A stretch of 64,000 nucleotides of DNA from NCBI GenBank assembly GCA_023823795.1, contig CP085710.1, positions 2,692,001-2,756,000 on the forward strand. The letters run 5' to 3'. How positions within the stretch are numbered: position 1 is the first letter of the stretch; every line of letters starts with the position of its first letter. The notes beneath the pieces are model-generated. The model saw nothing but the letters and a program-made list of their open reading frames with translations, made no database searches and was not told the DNA's origin. Source of the DNA: Bacillus sp. F19. GTDB lineage: Bacteria; Bacillota; Bacilli; Bacillales; Bacillaceae. This document shows, one piece after another, positions 8,542 to 17,725 of the stretch. The translations under genes were made by a program, and so were the position numbers.

Positions 8542-10662
8542 TTAGTGAACCAGTTCTCTTTTTACAATGGCCGCTTTAATCATAAAATAGGTCACCTCAT
8601 CAGGAAGGCATTCTTTCAGCGGCTTCAGCAGGCCATAGCCATGTGTCCGGATCGCCTCTTCGATTTGCCTTTCATACTTGGCTGGGATCCAGGCATCAAA
8701 ATCTATGTCAAGTCCTTCTTTGGCACAGCGCAGCAAGTGATTTTCAATTGTTATCACCGACAAATCTCTTTTTTCAGCAATTTCTTCTACACTCAGACCT
8801 TCTTTGTATAAGTGCAGGGAGTCCAGATAAGATGATTCTTTTCGCTCTTTTTTAACAGGAATCAACGTTTGAGCTGGCTGCTCTATATTAGGGTTCTCGT
8901 TTACATATGCGGTTATTTTCTCAATGAAGATTTCACCATACTTATGCTGTTTCGCTTCTCCAACCCCCTGAACTGCAAGAAATTCATCCAGCGACTTCGG
9001 CATTTTGGCACTCATATCCTTTAAAGATTTATCTGAGAAAATAACGAATGGCGGAACATTTTCCTCTGTTGCAAGCTGTTTTCTCAGCTCTTTAAGCTGC
9101 ATGAACAGCCCGTCGTTCGCTGCAGCTTCAACAATTCGCATTTTTTCCTTTCTGTGCACTTCTAAATTGCCCTTCAGAACCTCTAGTCCCTTCTCTTCGA
9201 CTACCAGAACGGGAAATTGCCCGCCAGTAATCGAAATATATTGTTCTGAAGTCAAATAATCAATAAATTCACTGACTTCTTTAACTGTACGATGCTTTAA
9301 AATGCCGTATGTTGAAAGCTCATTAAATTTAAAATCCAACACCTTTTTGTTGGATGAACCCGTCAGTACCTGACTGATCATGGTTTTACCGAATCTTTGC
9401 CCCATTCTGATCATGCAGGAAAGAACCATTTGCGCTTCTTTTGTTACATCCTCATGCGTGCGTTCGTCCCGGCAATTGCTGCATTTTCCGCACGGTTCAG
9501 CTTCACTGTCCCCAAAGTAATTCAAAATAAATGATTGGAGACACCCTTCCGTATGGCAATAATCGCGCATTTGATGCAGCTTAACAAGCTCTGCCTGCTG
9601 TCTTTCTTTATGAAATGTTGACTGTTCAATTAAATAACGCTGAATTTGAATATCCTGCGGGGAATACAGCAAAAAACATTCACTGTCTAATCCATCTCTT
9701 CCAGCTCTCCCCGCTTCCTGGTAATAGCTTTCCATATTTTTAGGAAGCTGATAGTGTATGACATACCTGACATTGGATTTATCGATTCCCATGCCGAATG
9801 CGTTGGTCGCTACCATTACAAGAATATCATCCCTTAAGAAAAGGTCCTGCTGCAGCCCGCGCTGAACATCACTCATTCCCCCGTGGTATCTGCCTGCTTG
9901 AATTCCTTTTTTAATAAGACGTTCATATATATGATCTGCTTCTTTCCTCGTAGCAGCGTAAATAATTCCTGATTCGGTGCCATTTTTTGCTATGTATCTT
10001 TCAATAAAGTCGTATCTGTTTTCACCTTTGCTTACATTGAATGATAAATTCCCCCTCTCAAATCCTGTTACTGTGGTATATTGCTCTTGTATTCCAAGAG
10101 AGGTGCATATATCTTCTTTAACAATTGGAGTCGCTGTAGCTGTCAATGCTAGAAAAACGGGATTTGATTTAAGCTCCGTTTTTAATTCTTTTATTCTTAA
10201 ATAGCTCGGCCGGAAATCATGACCCCATTGTGAAATACAGTGGGCTTCATCGACTGCAACCATAGAAACATTCATTCTTTGCAGCTGCTCTAAAAACAAA
10301 GATGATTCTAATCTTTCAGGCGCAACATATAAAATTCGATAATTTCCTGCTTCTAAATCTAATAGCCTGGCACTTGTTTCTGTATGGGAGAGTGTGCTAT
10401 TGAGGAAGGTTGCAGGGATTCCTGCCTGATCAAGAGAGTCCACCTGATCTTTCATGAGTGAAATAAGGGGAGAAATGACGAGGGTAATGCCAGAAAATAA
10501 GAGTGCGGGGATTTGATAACATATGGACTTTCCGCCTCCAGTCGGCATAATGCCTGCTGAATGATTTCCATTCAAAACGCTGCTGATAATTTCTTCCTGT
10601 CCCGGACGGAATGATGAATAACCAAAATAGTGCTGCAAATGCTGTTTCGCTTGTTCTAACAA
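8542..10662 (-). CDS. recQ: ATP-dependent DNA helicase RecQ
   Basis: A 3'-5' DNA helicase for recombination and fork repair. The 706-residue protein shows Walker A (PTGGGKSICYQ), DEAH (VDEAHCISQWGHDFRPSY), motif VI (QEAGRAGRDG), the four-Cys zinc site (CLQSFILNYFG..CGKCSNC), an HRDC domain near residues 515-590 and a C-terminal winged-helix-like tail. It is closer in layout to RecQ than to the shorter RecS of Bacillus. Confidence 0.93.
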   Translation of the reverse strand: MLEQAKQHLQHYFGYSSFRPGQEEIISSVLNGNHSAGIMPTGGGKSICYQIPALLFSGITLVISPLISLMKDQVDSLDQAGIPATFLNSTLSHTETSARLLDLEAGNYRILYVAPERLESSLFLEQLQRMNVSMVAVDEAHCISQWGHDFRPSYLRIKELKTELKSNPVFLALTATATPIVKEDICTSLGIQEQYTTVTGFERGNLSFNVSKGENRYDFIERYIAKNGTESGIIYAATRKEADHIYERLIKKGIQAGRYHGGMSDVQRGLQQDLFLRDDILVMVATNAFGMGIDKSNVRYVIHYQLPKNMESYYQEAGRAGRDGLDSECFLLYSPQDIQIQRYLIEQSTFHKERQQAELVKLHQMRDYCHTEGCLQSFILNYFGDSEAEPCGKCSNCRDERTHEDVTKEAQMVLSCMIRMGQRFGKTMISQVLTGSSNKKVLDFKFNELSTYGILKHRTVKEVSEFIDYLTSEQYISITGGQFPVLVVEEKGLEVLKGNLEVHRKEKMRIVEAAANDGLFMQLKELRKQLATEENVPPFVIFSDKSLKDMSAKMPKSLDEFLAVQGVGEAKQHKYGEIFIEKITAYVNENPNIEQPAQTLIPVKKERKESSYLDSLHLYKEGLSVEEIAEKRDLSVITIENHLLRCAKEGLDIDFDAWIPAKYERQIEEAIRTHGYGLLKPLKECLPDEVTYFMIKAAIVKRELVH

Positions 10663-10755
10663 AATAATATCCCTCCTGAAAAATAACTGTACTCCAATTT
10701 TACATGCGCGGACATAAATTAGCTATACCTCTAGCTGAAATCGAATTTTGTATAA

Positions 10756-10786
10756 ATAAAAAAAACTCTAAAATAGAGTTTTTTTA
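10756..10786 (-). terminator. Terminator of the first ydjO-like gene
   Basis: AAAAAACTCTA (10760-10770) and TAGAGTTTTTT (10774-10784) form a tight hairpin overlapping the stop codon, with a T-rich tract on the minus strand. Confidence 0.75.
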
Positions 10787-10981
10787 ATACTTTTTATGAT
10801 TATTTATAACCTCAAGCACTTTAGTACTTGCTTTCATTTCGCTTTTGCAGAGCGGACATACAGGTGTTTCGCTTTCACTGCTTTTAAAGTTATCGCGAAC
10901 CCATCCTTTGCAGTCCTCAGACGTGCAAATCCATACCTTCGTTTCCTCTGTTACGATATCTTCTGGTTTTTTTCTATACAT
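10784..10981 (-). CDS. YdjO-like cysteine-rich protein, copy 1
   Basis: The 65-residue protein has a zinc-ribbon-like layout, C-x(4)-C in VWICTSEDCKGWVRDNF and CPLC in the second half, as in the cold-inducible YdjO family of B. subtilis. The role is unknown. A paralogue lies 770 bp away (11552-11761) with the same EACxGWxRxxF pattern, so the pair probably arose by duplication. Confidence 0.75.
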   Translation of the reverse strand: MYRKKPEDIVTEETKVWICTSEDCKGWVRDNFKSSESETPVCPLCKSEMKASTKVLEVINNHKKY

Positions 10982-11234
10982 TCATGACTCTCCTCTCAGG
11001 TTCTGATTAATGAATAGCTTGAAACAGTTTTAGAAAAATCATAAACGTTAACTGGAAGAAAAAAATTCACCAATTATAAAAAGTACCCATTTCGTGATGA
11101 CTCTTTATAAGTAGTGAATTAAAAATGCAATACTGCTTGATTATTTTATATGTTTTTACTGCATTTGTCAATAGATATTCCTATTTGAGGATAACCGCCC
11201 CCATGAATTAAGCTCGTTTCAGGAGGTGCCAATC

Positions 11235-11499
11235 ATGGACTTAATTTTATATCTGATCTTTATACTCTTATACTTTATATTATTTGGTTTTGGATTCTTT
11301 TTAATAACGAGAAAGGCAACAGTCCCGGGAATTATTTTGGTTCTCATTACTCTCGGCATCAGGAGCTTTAATTGGAGCTCTAGTATTTTGGAGAAAAACG
11401 AAAAAACCGATTATGCTGATTGGCAGTGCCGTATCTTTACCAATACCAAGCTCCGCTGCTGCTAATGCGTTTGAACTTATCTTTATCCTTTCTCTATAG
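11235..11499 (+). pseudogene. Small membrane protein gene with a frameshift
   Basis: A well-placed CAGGAGGTGCC precedes the ATG. Frame 1 encodes hydrophobic MDLILYLIFILLYFILFGFG and reaches about 11355; the coding-like signal then moves to the next frame (ASGALIGALVFWRKTKKP and on to a stop at 11497-11499). Reading both gives a roughly 88-residue two- or three-helix membrane protein of unknown function. One extra base near 11340-11360, real or an assembly error, explains the break. Confidence 0.55.
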
Positions 11500-11515
11500 A
11501 TCACATCCAGAAAAA

Positions 11516-11551
11516 GACTCAAGGCTGCCGGCTAAATCGGCAGCCTTTGTT
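11516..11551 (-). terminator. Terminator of the second ydjO-like gene
   Basis: AAGGCTGCCG (11521-11530) and CGGCAGCCTT (11538-11547) pair perfectly; a T-rich stretch follows on the minus strand a few bases later. It could also end the plus-strand membrane gene. Confidence 0.7.
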
Positions 11552-11761
11552 CTATTTACTGAAAGGATTATAGTCCATTTTTATCTGCGGCAGCTCACGC
11601 ACTTCTTCTGTCATCTGACTTCCGCACATCGGGCAGGACAGATCTTCCGTTGAAAAATCTTTTCTCATCCAGCCATTACAAGCTTCCGATTCACAAGCGT
11701 ATACTGTTGTGTCTTCAATAATTGTAACGGGTTCTTCAGCACCCTTTTTCGCAAAGTACAT
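11552..11761 (-). CDS. YdjO-like cysteine-rich protein, copy 2
   Basis: The 69-residue form starts MYFAKKGAEEP and carries C-x(4)-C (YACESEACNGWMRKDF) plus CPMCGSQM, the same four-Cys pattern as copy 1 at 10784-10981. The ATG at 11761 is preferred over the upstream one at 11800 because AGGAGTTATGCTC precedes it and family members start MYF. Function unknown. Confidence 0.72.
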   Translation of the reverse strand: MYFAKKGAEEPVTIIEDTTVYACESEACNGWMRKDFSTEDLSCPMCGSQMTEEVRELPQIKMDYNPFSK

Positions 11762-12005
11762 GAGCATAACTCCTTTTTTTATATAGTATACGCTTTTCAA
11801 ACAAAAAATATTTATGTCATTTTTCTTTTTTCAATTGGAATCGAAACTTCATAAAATATGTCTTTGAAATCGTATTCTCATTCGTGTATCAAAGCAGTTT
11901 GATTCATTATCTACTATTCAATCGTTTGATGTTTTTCAGGATACTTATCATTTTCAGCTTCTTTTTTAGTAGTATTTATGCAATAATTAATACTAATTAA
12001 GTCGT

Positions 12006-12041
12006 ACAAAAAAGCCGGATGAATGATTCAATCCGGCTTTA
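12006..12041 (-). terminator. Terminator of the sensor kinase operon
   Basis: AAAGCCGGAT (12011-12020) and ATCCGGCTTT (12031-12040) pair perfectly and a T run follows on the minus strand. Confidence 0.85.
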
Positions 12042-12044
12042 GCA

Positions 12045-13157
12045 CTATATATGAATAGGCATTGAAATGCTGAAGGCTGACCCTAGACCTTCTTCACTTG
12101 CAACTTCAATTCTGCCATTATTCGACTTAACGATGTCAAAACAAACAGCAAGACCTATGCCTGTTCCTTGTTCCTTGGTTGTGAAGAATGGTTTAAAGAG
12201 AGAATCTACCGTCTCCTTTCCCATTCCTATTCCATTGTCTGTAATCTGAATAACAACATGGCGGTCTTCTATTCTGGTTGTAATTGCAATCATTCCATTA
12301 TCTTTTTGATGACTGATTTGAATGGCTTCCATAGCATTTTTAACAATATTCAGGAGCACTTGTTTCATTTGCTTGACATCAACCGTAACCATTAAGTCAG
12401 GGTCATTAACCGTGTAAGTCAGCTCACAATTTGATAGTATAGCTTCACTTTTACAAATCAGAATAATGTCATTTATCAGGTTTCGAAGCAAAATGGGCTG
12501 TCTGTCTTTGTTCTGCTCTTTGGAGTTATCTAAAAACTCATAGATGATATCGTTTGCACGATTTAATTCTTCTAATGCAACATCAGCATAATGGCCTTTT
12601 CCGATTTCGATTAAGTGAGGCTTTAGCAGCTGCAGAAAACCCTTTACGCTTGTAAGCGGATTACTGATTTCATGTGCAATGCTTGCGGCAAATTGTCCAA
12701 CCGTTGCCAGGCTGTCCTGCTTTATGGCAATCTCCTTCATCTGCTGGAGCGATTTCTCGAGCTGCTCCTGCTTTTCAAGCAAATTAAGGTTAGCATAAAG
12801 CAAATCATCTTCAAGCGTTTTAACAGCCTGGTAGATTTGATCAGCACTTTCTTCTTTATCAATGCAAAAGATATGAATAAAGTTTTTGCCCTCATATTGA
12901 ATATAGACATCAAATAATGTCATCGGATTTGATTTCGTTTTTAAATTCAGTTCAATTTTTGTAATGGACGGCGTGTCCAAAATGAACTTAGCTGCTTTTT
13001 TCTTGCTTCCAATTCCTACTATATCGAGGAAATGGCTTTCCTCATCAAAGATATTAAACGTGCATTTTGAAACTGATACGATCTTAAGCTTTCGATCGAC
13101 CAGAAAATAAGGAAATGGTATTTTGTCATATTTACTTGCGATTAATTGCATTTCCAT
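12045..13157 (-). CDS. Soluble sporulation-type sensor histidine kinase
   Basis: The 370-residue protein has no membrane segment. A PAS-like N-terminal region (IPFPYFLVDRKLKIVSVS) is followed by a coiled linker, the phosphoacceptor H-box AASIAHEISNPLTSVKGFLQLL and an ATPase domain with an N-box (VKNAMEAI), DNGIGM and GTGIGLAVC. The domain order is that of cytosolic Kin-type kinases that feed Spo0F; no response regulator gene is nearby. The ATG at 13157 follows CAAGGA and overlaps the upstream cobalamin-sensor gene by 26 bp, indicating coupled translation. Confidence 0.85.
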   Translation of the reverse strand: MEMQLIASKYDKIPFPYFLVDRKLKIVSVSKCTFNIFDEESHFLDIVGIGSKKKAAKFILDTPSITKIELNLKTKSNPMTLFDVYIQYEGKNFIHIFCIDKEESADQIYQAVKTLEDDLLYANLNLLEKQEQLEKSLQQMKEIAIKQDSLATVGQFAASIAHEISNPLTSVKGFLQLLKPHLIEIGKGHYADVALEELNRANDIIYEFLDNSKEQNKDRQPILLRNLINDIILICKSEAILSNCELTYTVNDPDLMVTVDVKQMKQVLLNIVKNAMEAIQISHQKDNGMIAITTRIEDRHVVIQITDNGIGMGKETVDSLFKPFFTTKEQGTGIGLAVCFDIVKSNNGRIEVASEEGLGSAFSISMPIHI

Positions 13158-13824
13158 GGCGATCATTCCTTGAGTTAGATTTTTCAATCCAGCTGCCGAG
13201 CTGATCAATATTTTGAATCACCACGGTGTTGGGCGGGCAGTAATAATCGAGATCAAAATCGTTTGTCAGTTTCCCTGCGAGCATAATCGTCGGAGAATAA
13301 TTCAGTTTTTGCAATTCATCCATATAGTAAAAAACAGTCGGGATGTTGCAGATGACACTAGTGGAGAAAGCAATCACATCCGGCTTCCATTTCTCTGCAT
13401 ACTGACAAATATGATCCATTGAAACATTTGACTCAATACAGCTTGCTTCCCAGCCATATTCTTTAAATAAGAAAGAAGTCATCATCATTCCTATCGTATG
13501 TTCTTCGTTTCTCATAGAAAGCAGCATAACACGCGGTTTCATTGTTGCTTGCGATTGTATATTAGGTTCTTTATGTAATTGTTCCACTTTTAAATAGTAA
13601 TAACTGGCGATCATAGATTTGCAGACAGCCGCTGCTACATGTTCATCCGCCACAGTCGCACGGTTCATTTCCCACAATTCTCCTACATTGTCCATGGTAT
13701 CTGATAGAAATCCATACACTTGAGTACTGGTGGTATCTTCTTCAATCATACTGTTTAAGTAGTTCCATGAAAGACTGTGTTCGCCATCGATAAACAATTG
13801 ACTCAACTCTTTAACGGGATTCAT
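13132..13824 (-). CDS. Cobalamin-binding (CarH/LitR-like) sensor domain protein
   Basis: The 230-residue protein has a B12-binding four-helix cap and a Rossmann-type cobalamin domain but no MerR DNA-binding head. The cap shows W-x9-EH (WEMNRATVADEH), the motif that closes over the upper ligand in CarH photoreceptors. The cobalamin domain has EEHTIG in place of the usual DxHxxG, keeping the lower-ligand His. It overlaps the kinase gene, so it probably controls that kinase by light or B12 status; this is inference. ATG at 13824 is preferred to a TTG four codons upstream. Confidence 0.75.
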   Translation of the reverse strand: MNPVKELSQLFIDGEHSLSWNYLNSMIEEDTTSTQVYGFLSDTMDNVGELWEMNRATVADEHVAAAVCKSMIASYYYLKVEQLHKEPNIQSQATMKPRVMLLSMRNEEHTIGMMMTSFLFKEYGWEASCIESNVSMDHICQYAEKWKPDVIAFSTSVICNIPTVFYYMDELQKLNYSPTIMLAGKLTNDFDLDYYCPPNTVVIQNIDQLGSWIEKSNSRNDRHGNAINRK

Positions 13825-14056
13825 AGAAATCACCAACCAATCGTTTTCATCTTCTCATCTGCCTAAAAACAGCTGTCAAGAGAGAATATACGGTAAATGG
13901 CATTATAGTTTAAGGGTAACACATAACTAGACAACTAGAAACAAATATTCGTTCGCAATAGTATATTTCATAAATCTTTACATACTGCCTCTCTCTTATG
14001 AGAAAAGACAGAGTTTGATACAATAAATAAGAGAAGATTTGGAAAGGATGCTTTAA

Positions 14057-15229
14057 ATGAATGAGAAATTATTTTATACCTCCCCTAAAACTTTTGAGTG
14101 GAAAACAGCGGTTACGGGCACAGAAGAACGCAACGGGTTAAAGCTGTTAAAATTAAAGGAAACCGCTTTTTATCCCGAAGGCGGCGGACAGCCTGCTGAT
14201 CATGGCTGGATTGAATCTATTTCAATTGAAGGCCTGCTAGAAGACGGAGAAGAAATCTATCATATCGTCTCTCGCTTTCCATCTGAAAAAGAAGTCACTT
14301 GTAAAGTAAACAGCAAACGGAGAATCGATCATATGCAGCATCATTCAGGTCAGCACCTCTTATCTGCTGTCTGCCTTGAATTATTTGATTATCAAACAGA
14401 AAGCTTCCACTTAGGAGCTGACACGGTAACAATTGATTTAAGGACGCCTCAATTAACCTCTGAGCAAATGAAGCTCATAGAGAGGAAAAGCAATCAATAT
14501 ATCTTTGAAAATAGAAAAATACATACGTTTTTCGCTGAAGAAAATAAATTGCGTGATTTACCGCTGAGAAAACTGCCTGATGTTAAAGAAAAGATCCGGA
14601 TTGTTCAAATAGAAGGAATTGATACGTCTGCCTGCTGCGGCACCCATGTTGAGCGCACGGGTGAAATCGGAATGCTTAAGCTTATTAAGACCGAAAAACA
14701 GAAAGGTATGATCCGTCTTCATTTTAAATGCGGTTTCCGTGCTCTATCGGATTATCAAAACATGCAAGAAACCGTTCAATTTGCAGGACAGTTTTTCCAA
14801 ACGTCCGCGAATGAAATTTCGGCAAGATTAAAGGCATTGGATCAGGAAACAAAGCTGATTCAAAAAGAAGCAGAGCAGCTGAGAGCAGAAAATGCAGCTT
14901 TTACTGCAGAAAAAATGGAACTTGAACAAAATGGTTTGTTGGGTCATGGGCTGTTTGAAAAGAAAACTACAAAAGAGCTGCAATTGATTGCCTCCCGTTT
15001 ACTAGAAAACGGAAAAAAATATGCTCTTCTGGCATCAATCAGCGAAAATTATGTTCTTTTCTCACAGAAAGGCACTGTTCATGCTGGCACCTTATTTAAA
15101 ACCAATCTTGCTGACTTCGATGGAAAAGGCGGAGGCAGCGAAAAGCAGGCCCAGGCGAAATTTTTTACTAACTCCGAAACAGAGCGCTTCTTTTTACAAA
15201 TAAAAGAAAAAATAGACCAGCTTATATAA
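14057..15229 (+). CDS. AlaX-type alanyl-tRNA editing protein with DHHA1 domain
   Basis: A freestanding editing enzyme that hydrolyses misacylated Ser- or Gly-tRNA(Ala). The 390-residue protein has the GGGQPAD segment, zinc ligands in HHSGQH (near residue 95) and CCGTH (near residue 194), then a coiled region and a C-terminal DHHA1 domain ending with GKGGGSEKQAQAKF. This long form (AlaX-L) corresponds to the editing half of AlaRS. GGAAAGGATG precedes the ATG. Confidence 0.9.
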   Translation: MNEKLFYTSPKTFEWKTAVTGTEERNGLKLLKLKETAFYPEGGGQPADHGWIESISIEGLLEDGEEIYHIVSRFPSEKEVTCKVNSKRRIDHMQHHSGQHLLSAVCLELFDYQTESFHLGADTVTIDLRTPQLTSEQMKLIERKSNQYIFENRKIHTFFAEENKLRDLPLRKLPDVKEKIRIVQIEGIDTSACCGTHVERTGEIGMLKLIKTEKQKGMIRLHFKCGFRALSDYQNMQETVQFAGQFFQTSANEISARLKALDQETKLIQKEAEQLRAENAAFTAEKMELEQNGLLGHGLFEKKTTKELQLIASRLLENGKKYALLASISENYVLFSQKGTVHAGTLFKTNLADFDGKGGGSEKQAQAKFFTNSETERFFLQIKEKIDQLI

Positions 15230-15245
15230 GCGGTCTATTTTTTAA
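15211..15245 (+). terminator. Terminator of the alaX gene
   Basis: AATAGACC (15211-15218) and GGTCTATT (15232-15239) pair and continue through an inner GCTTA/TAAGC stem; a T run follows. The stop codon lies inside the hairpin. Confidence 0.82.
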
Positions 15246-15410
15246 ATGCCAAATGTATTCCGCCCTTTACTGAAATAGATTGGCCTGTATGTAATCAGAA
15301 TCTTCAGAAGCAAGGTAAGCGACTGTCCTCGCAATGTCTTCAGCAGTCCCCATGTGCTGCAGCGGAATGCTTGATTGATAAGCTTTTTGCCTGCTTTTAA
15401 AGATTTTTTT
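15235..15410 (-). pseudogene. SDR oxidoreductase C-terminal remnant
   Basis: Reading leftward the frame gives IPLQHMGTAEDIARTVAYLA followed by SEDSDYI, the conserved C-terminal part of short-chain dehydrogenases. A one-base slip then moves the expected TGQSISVKGGIHLAF tail to another frame. The nucleotide-binding and catalytic regions are absent, so this is the tail of a deleted gene. Confidence 0.7.
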
Positions 15411-15538
15411 ATTGTTGCCATATGATGTTTCTAAACAGTTAAAGGATGATATTCTTCCCTAATATAATCACAATTGGTAAATGATACAAATTTAACCTCC
15501 ATATCTTTATTTCTTAACAAAGCGTTCTAATGAAGGCT

Positions 15539-15811
15539 TCACTTCTTCTTAACGAAAGTACAAAAATACCAGCCTCCTTCACGAATGATGGGTTTTAAGT
15601 CTTTCATTTTCATATTGGATTGGTCCGCTATCGAAGAAAGCTCCTGTTTTGTAGGTAAAGCATAAAGATTATCAAATGCAGTAAAGAAACTATTAAATAC
15701 ACTTGAAAACTGCTTACCGTGCTTATGTTTCCTTATCGGAGTATTGATGGATATCACCCCGCATCCCGATGAATCCCAAATTGAATGGCTGGCTTTCTCA
15801 TAACAAGGCAA
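15539..15811 (-). CDS. Uncharacterised ORF, possible gene fragment
   Basis: The 90-residue frame ends with MKDLKPIIREGGWYFCTFVKKK, which resembles the last strand of some class I methyltransferases, but no SAM-binding motif is present. The start sits directly after the terminator of the GNAT gene with no ribosome site. It is probably a 5'-truncated remnant, like the neighbouring pieces at 15235 and 16781. Function not assigned. Confidence 0.4.
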   Translation of the reverse strand: MPCYEKASHSIWDSSGCGVISINTPIRKHKHGKQFSSVFNSFFTAFDNLYALPTKQELSSIADQSNMKMKDLKPIIREGGWYFCTFVKKK

Positions 15812-15840
15812 ATAAAAAACGCTTTCCTAAAGAAAGCGCC
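15812..15840 (-). terminator. Terminator of the GNAT gene
   Basis: CGCTTTC (15820-15826) and GAAAGCG (15832-15838) form the stem, and the minus strand continues into a T-rich tract. Confidence 0.75.
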
Positions 15841-15844
15841 TGTT

Positions 15845-16693
15845 TTACGAAGAAAAACTAATCATGATCGAATCTTGAATCGGCTGATACCCTATTTTTT
15901 GATAAATGCTGTTTGATGTTGGATTAGAGAGGTCAGTATAGAGCGTGCAAAAGGAAAAATCTTTTAACAAGTGCTCGCTAAGCACAGCAACGCAGCTGCT
16001 TGCGTACCCATTACCCCTTAATTCATCTGGAGTATAGACGAGCGAAACGCAAATTCCATTTTTCGTGGTCCTTGATTTCTTTGCCATTGATACAGGTTTG
16101 CCTTCGGCCATCCAAAGGAAGACTGATTTCTCTGAAATAAACTGCTTCATTCTTCCTGCCGCCTGCAGTGCTGTAATTGGAGGCTCGTTTGTATAATTCA
16201 TAAAATCCACCATCCATTCTGTTAGGAGGGGAAGATGGGCTAGTTCTGCCAAAACAAATTTGCCGTCACTGCGTTTTTGCCTAGTCACTTCATGAAGACG
16301 ATAAATCTTTTGTTCCATTACAATTTCAGCTCTGTCCTCTGTTTCGATCGACCATATTTTCGCGAATGCCTCTGTCCATTTCCGTTCTCCTACCACACCA
16401 GGTATATGTAAACCTTTCTTAACTAGTGCGCGGACTGTTTCAAGTAGAATTGTCTCAGTCATTCCATCCTCATTAAAAGACAGGATCAGATTATGCGGAG
16501 GTGTCATCAGCATCGTTAGTGCTAGCTCTCCGTCTTTAACCACCGCAGCGGTATATACATCTGAAGCAGGAATCGTCCGTTTGAAAGCTCCTATAAGTCC
16601 TAGCATAAGGTTATTTTCTGCTTCTTTTTTCAATAGAAAAGGTTCCGCTAATTCAATAAATCGACTTCTATCTGTGTATTCTGTCAGTTTCAT
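15845..16693 (-). CDS. GNAT family N-acetyltransferase
   Basis: The 282-residue protein has a diverged N-terminal half and a C-terminal GNAT fold. The acetyl-CoA motif is TPDELRGNGYASSCVAVLSE (Q/RxxGxG/A pattern), followed by LYTDLSNPTSNSIYQKIGY, the typical motif B. The substrate is unknown. AGAGGTG precedes the ATG and a terminator follows, so it is monocistronic. Confidence 0.85.
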   Translation of the reverse strand: MKLTEYTDRSRFIELAEPFLLKKEAENNLMLGLIGAFKRTIPASDVYTAAVVKDGELALTMLMTPPHNLILSFNEDGMTETILLETVRALVKKGLHIPGVVGERKWTEAFAKIWSIETEDRAEIVMEQKIYRLHEVTRQKRSDGKFVLAELAHLPLLTEWMVDFMNYTNEPPITALQAAGRMKQFISEKSVFLWMAEGKPVSMAKKSRTTKNGICVSLVYTPDELRGNGYASSCVAVLSEHLLKDFSFCTLYTDLSNPTSNSIYQKIGYQPIQDSIMISFSS

Positions 16694-16753
16694 CTGATTT
16701 CACCTCTGCTATATAATTAGCTTTCAGCTTTAGAAATTCCTTTGCAAATAAAA

Positions 16754-16782
16754 TAAAAAACTCCGGCTTTTTTGCCGGAGTT
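16754..16782 (-). terminator. Intrinsic terminator
   Basis: AACTCCGGC (16759-16767) and GCCGGAGTT (16774-16782) pair perfectly and a long T-rich tract follows on the minus strand. It belonged to the now decayed PLD-type gene. Confidence 0.82.
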
Positions 16783-17106
16783 AAAAGGCTGGAAATCTGA
16801 AAAATTTCTGAACGGCATAGATCGCACGCTTAATAAATGGCATGTCATCTCTGTACTTTTCGAAATCCAAGGTGTAATCAGCACCGTCATTTTTCCATAG
16901 TTTGATAAAATAACCTTCTACTTCCTTCATGACTGGAGTTCTTCTTCGACCGGCCGATTTGGAAGACCGATTTTCTCCTGACCGAAAGCATTTTGATTCG
17001 GATCAAGAATCATTTTGATTTCTGCACCGCGATTAGACGCGGCAACGAGGGAATCAATGACTTTTCGATCTGCGAGGTAAAACATACCAATCCAGATTTC
17101 ATCGCC
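16781..17106 (-). pseudogene. Phospholipase D-like protein remnant
   Basis: Reading leftward, EIWIGMFYLADRKVIDSLVA followed by ASNRGAEIKMILDPNQNAFG is typical of the second half of a PLD/cardiolipin-synthase-like domain. A stop then interrupts it, and a second open stretch (MKEVEGYFIKLWKNDGADYT onward) supplies a C-terminal tail. The HKD catalytic motifs are missing, so both the N terminus and an internal segment have been lost. Confidence 0.6.
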
Positions 17107-17131
17107 TTACTCTGTATTTGTTTGCTTCTGA

Positions 17132-17620
17132 CTATTTCGCTTGAGGAAAAACACGCTTTATCATTTCGCTAAATTCATCTGCAAGTCCGGCAACCGGCTC
17201 TCCGCCGCGGATTTTATCTCCATAATCTTTCATACGGTCAAAAAAGTCCGGGTTTTCAGAGACGTATACATTGTTAAGATCCCTGTCCGTTGATCTGACT
17301 TGATCTGCTACCTTGTCCTTGACTTCATTTGAAAGCTTCCCTTTAGGATCTCCTTCCAGCACCACGGCTGCATACGCATTATTGTTTGTTACGATGACGT
17401 TTGCATATTTTATTTCCTCTAAATCAGCCACCTTTTTTGCGGCATCATCCGCTACATCCATTTGGTTTTGCTCATTTGTTTGTTCATCATACGTGACATT
17501 TTTCAGCTCATTGTTATTGATATTATCGTTTTCACGGGCATTGTTATCCATTCCGCATCCTGCACTTATCATGAGGGAAAGGACAATGCCCGCTCCAGTT
17601 AACAGCTTTCCTTTTTGCAT
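17132..17620 (-). CDS. YhcN/YlaJ family sporulation lipoprotein
   Basis: The 162-residue product begins with a lipoprotein signal peptide and lipobox (LMISAGC, Cys near 22), then an Asn-rich linker and the YhcN/YlaJ domain (ADLEEIKYANVIVTNNNAYA). Family members are forespore-made lipoproteins of the spore inner membrane that influence germination. GGAGGAATTAAGTT precedes the ATG. TGCATA with a weak SigG-like -10 lies about 35-60 bp upstream (17652-17681). Confidence 0.88.
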   Translation of the reverse strand: MQKGKLLTGAGIVLSLMISAGCGMDNNARENDNINNNELKNVTYDEQTNEQNQMDVADDAAKKVADLEEIKYANVIVTNNNAYAAVVLEGDPKGKLSNEVKDKVADQVRSTDRDLNNVYVSENPDFFDRMKDYGDKIRGGEPVAGLADEFSEMIKRVFPQAK

Positions 17621-17725
17621 AACTTAATTCCTCCATTCATTTCATTGCCATTATTTTTTGCTGAAATGAAGGATTTATGCAAAAAAAGAATGTTTTTCTT
17701 TCTTCAATCACATTTTCATATTCCG

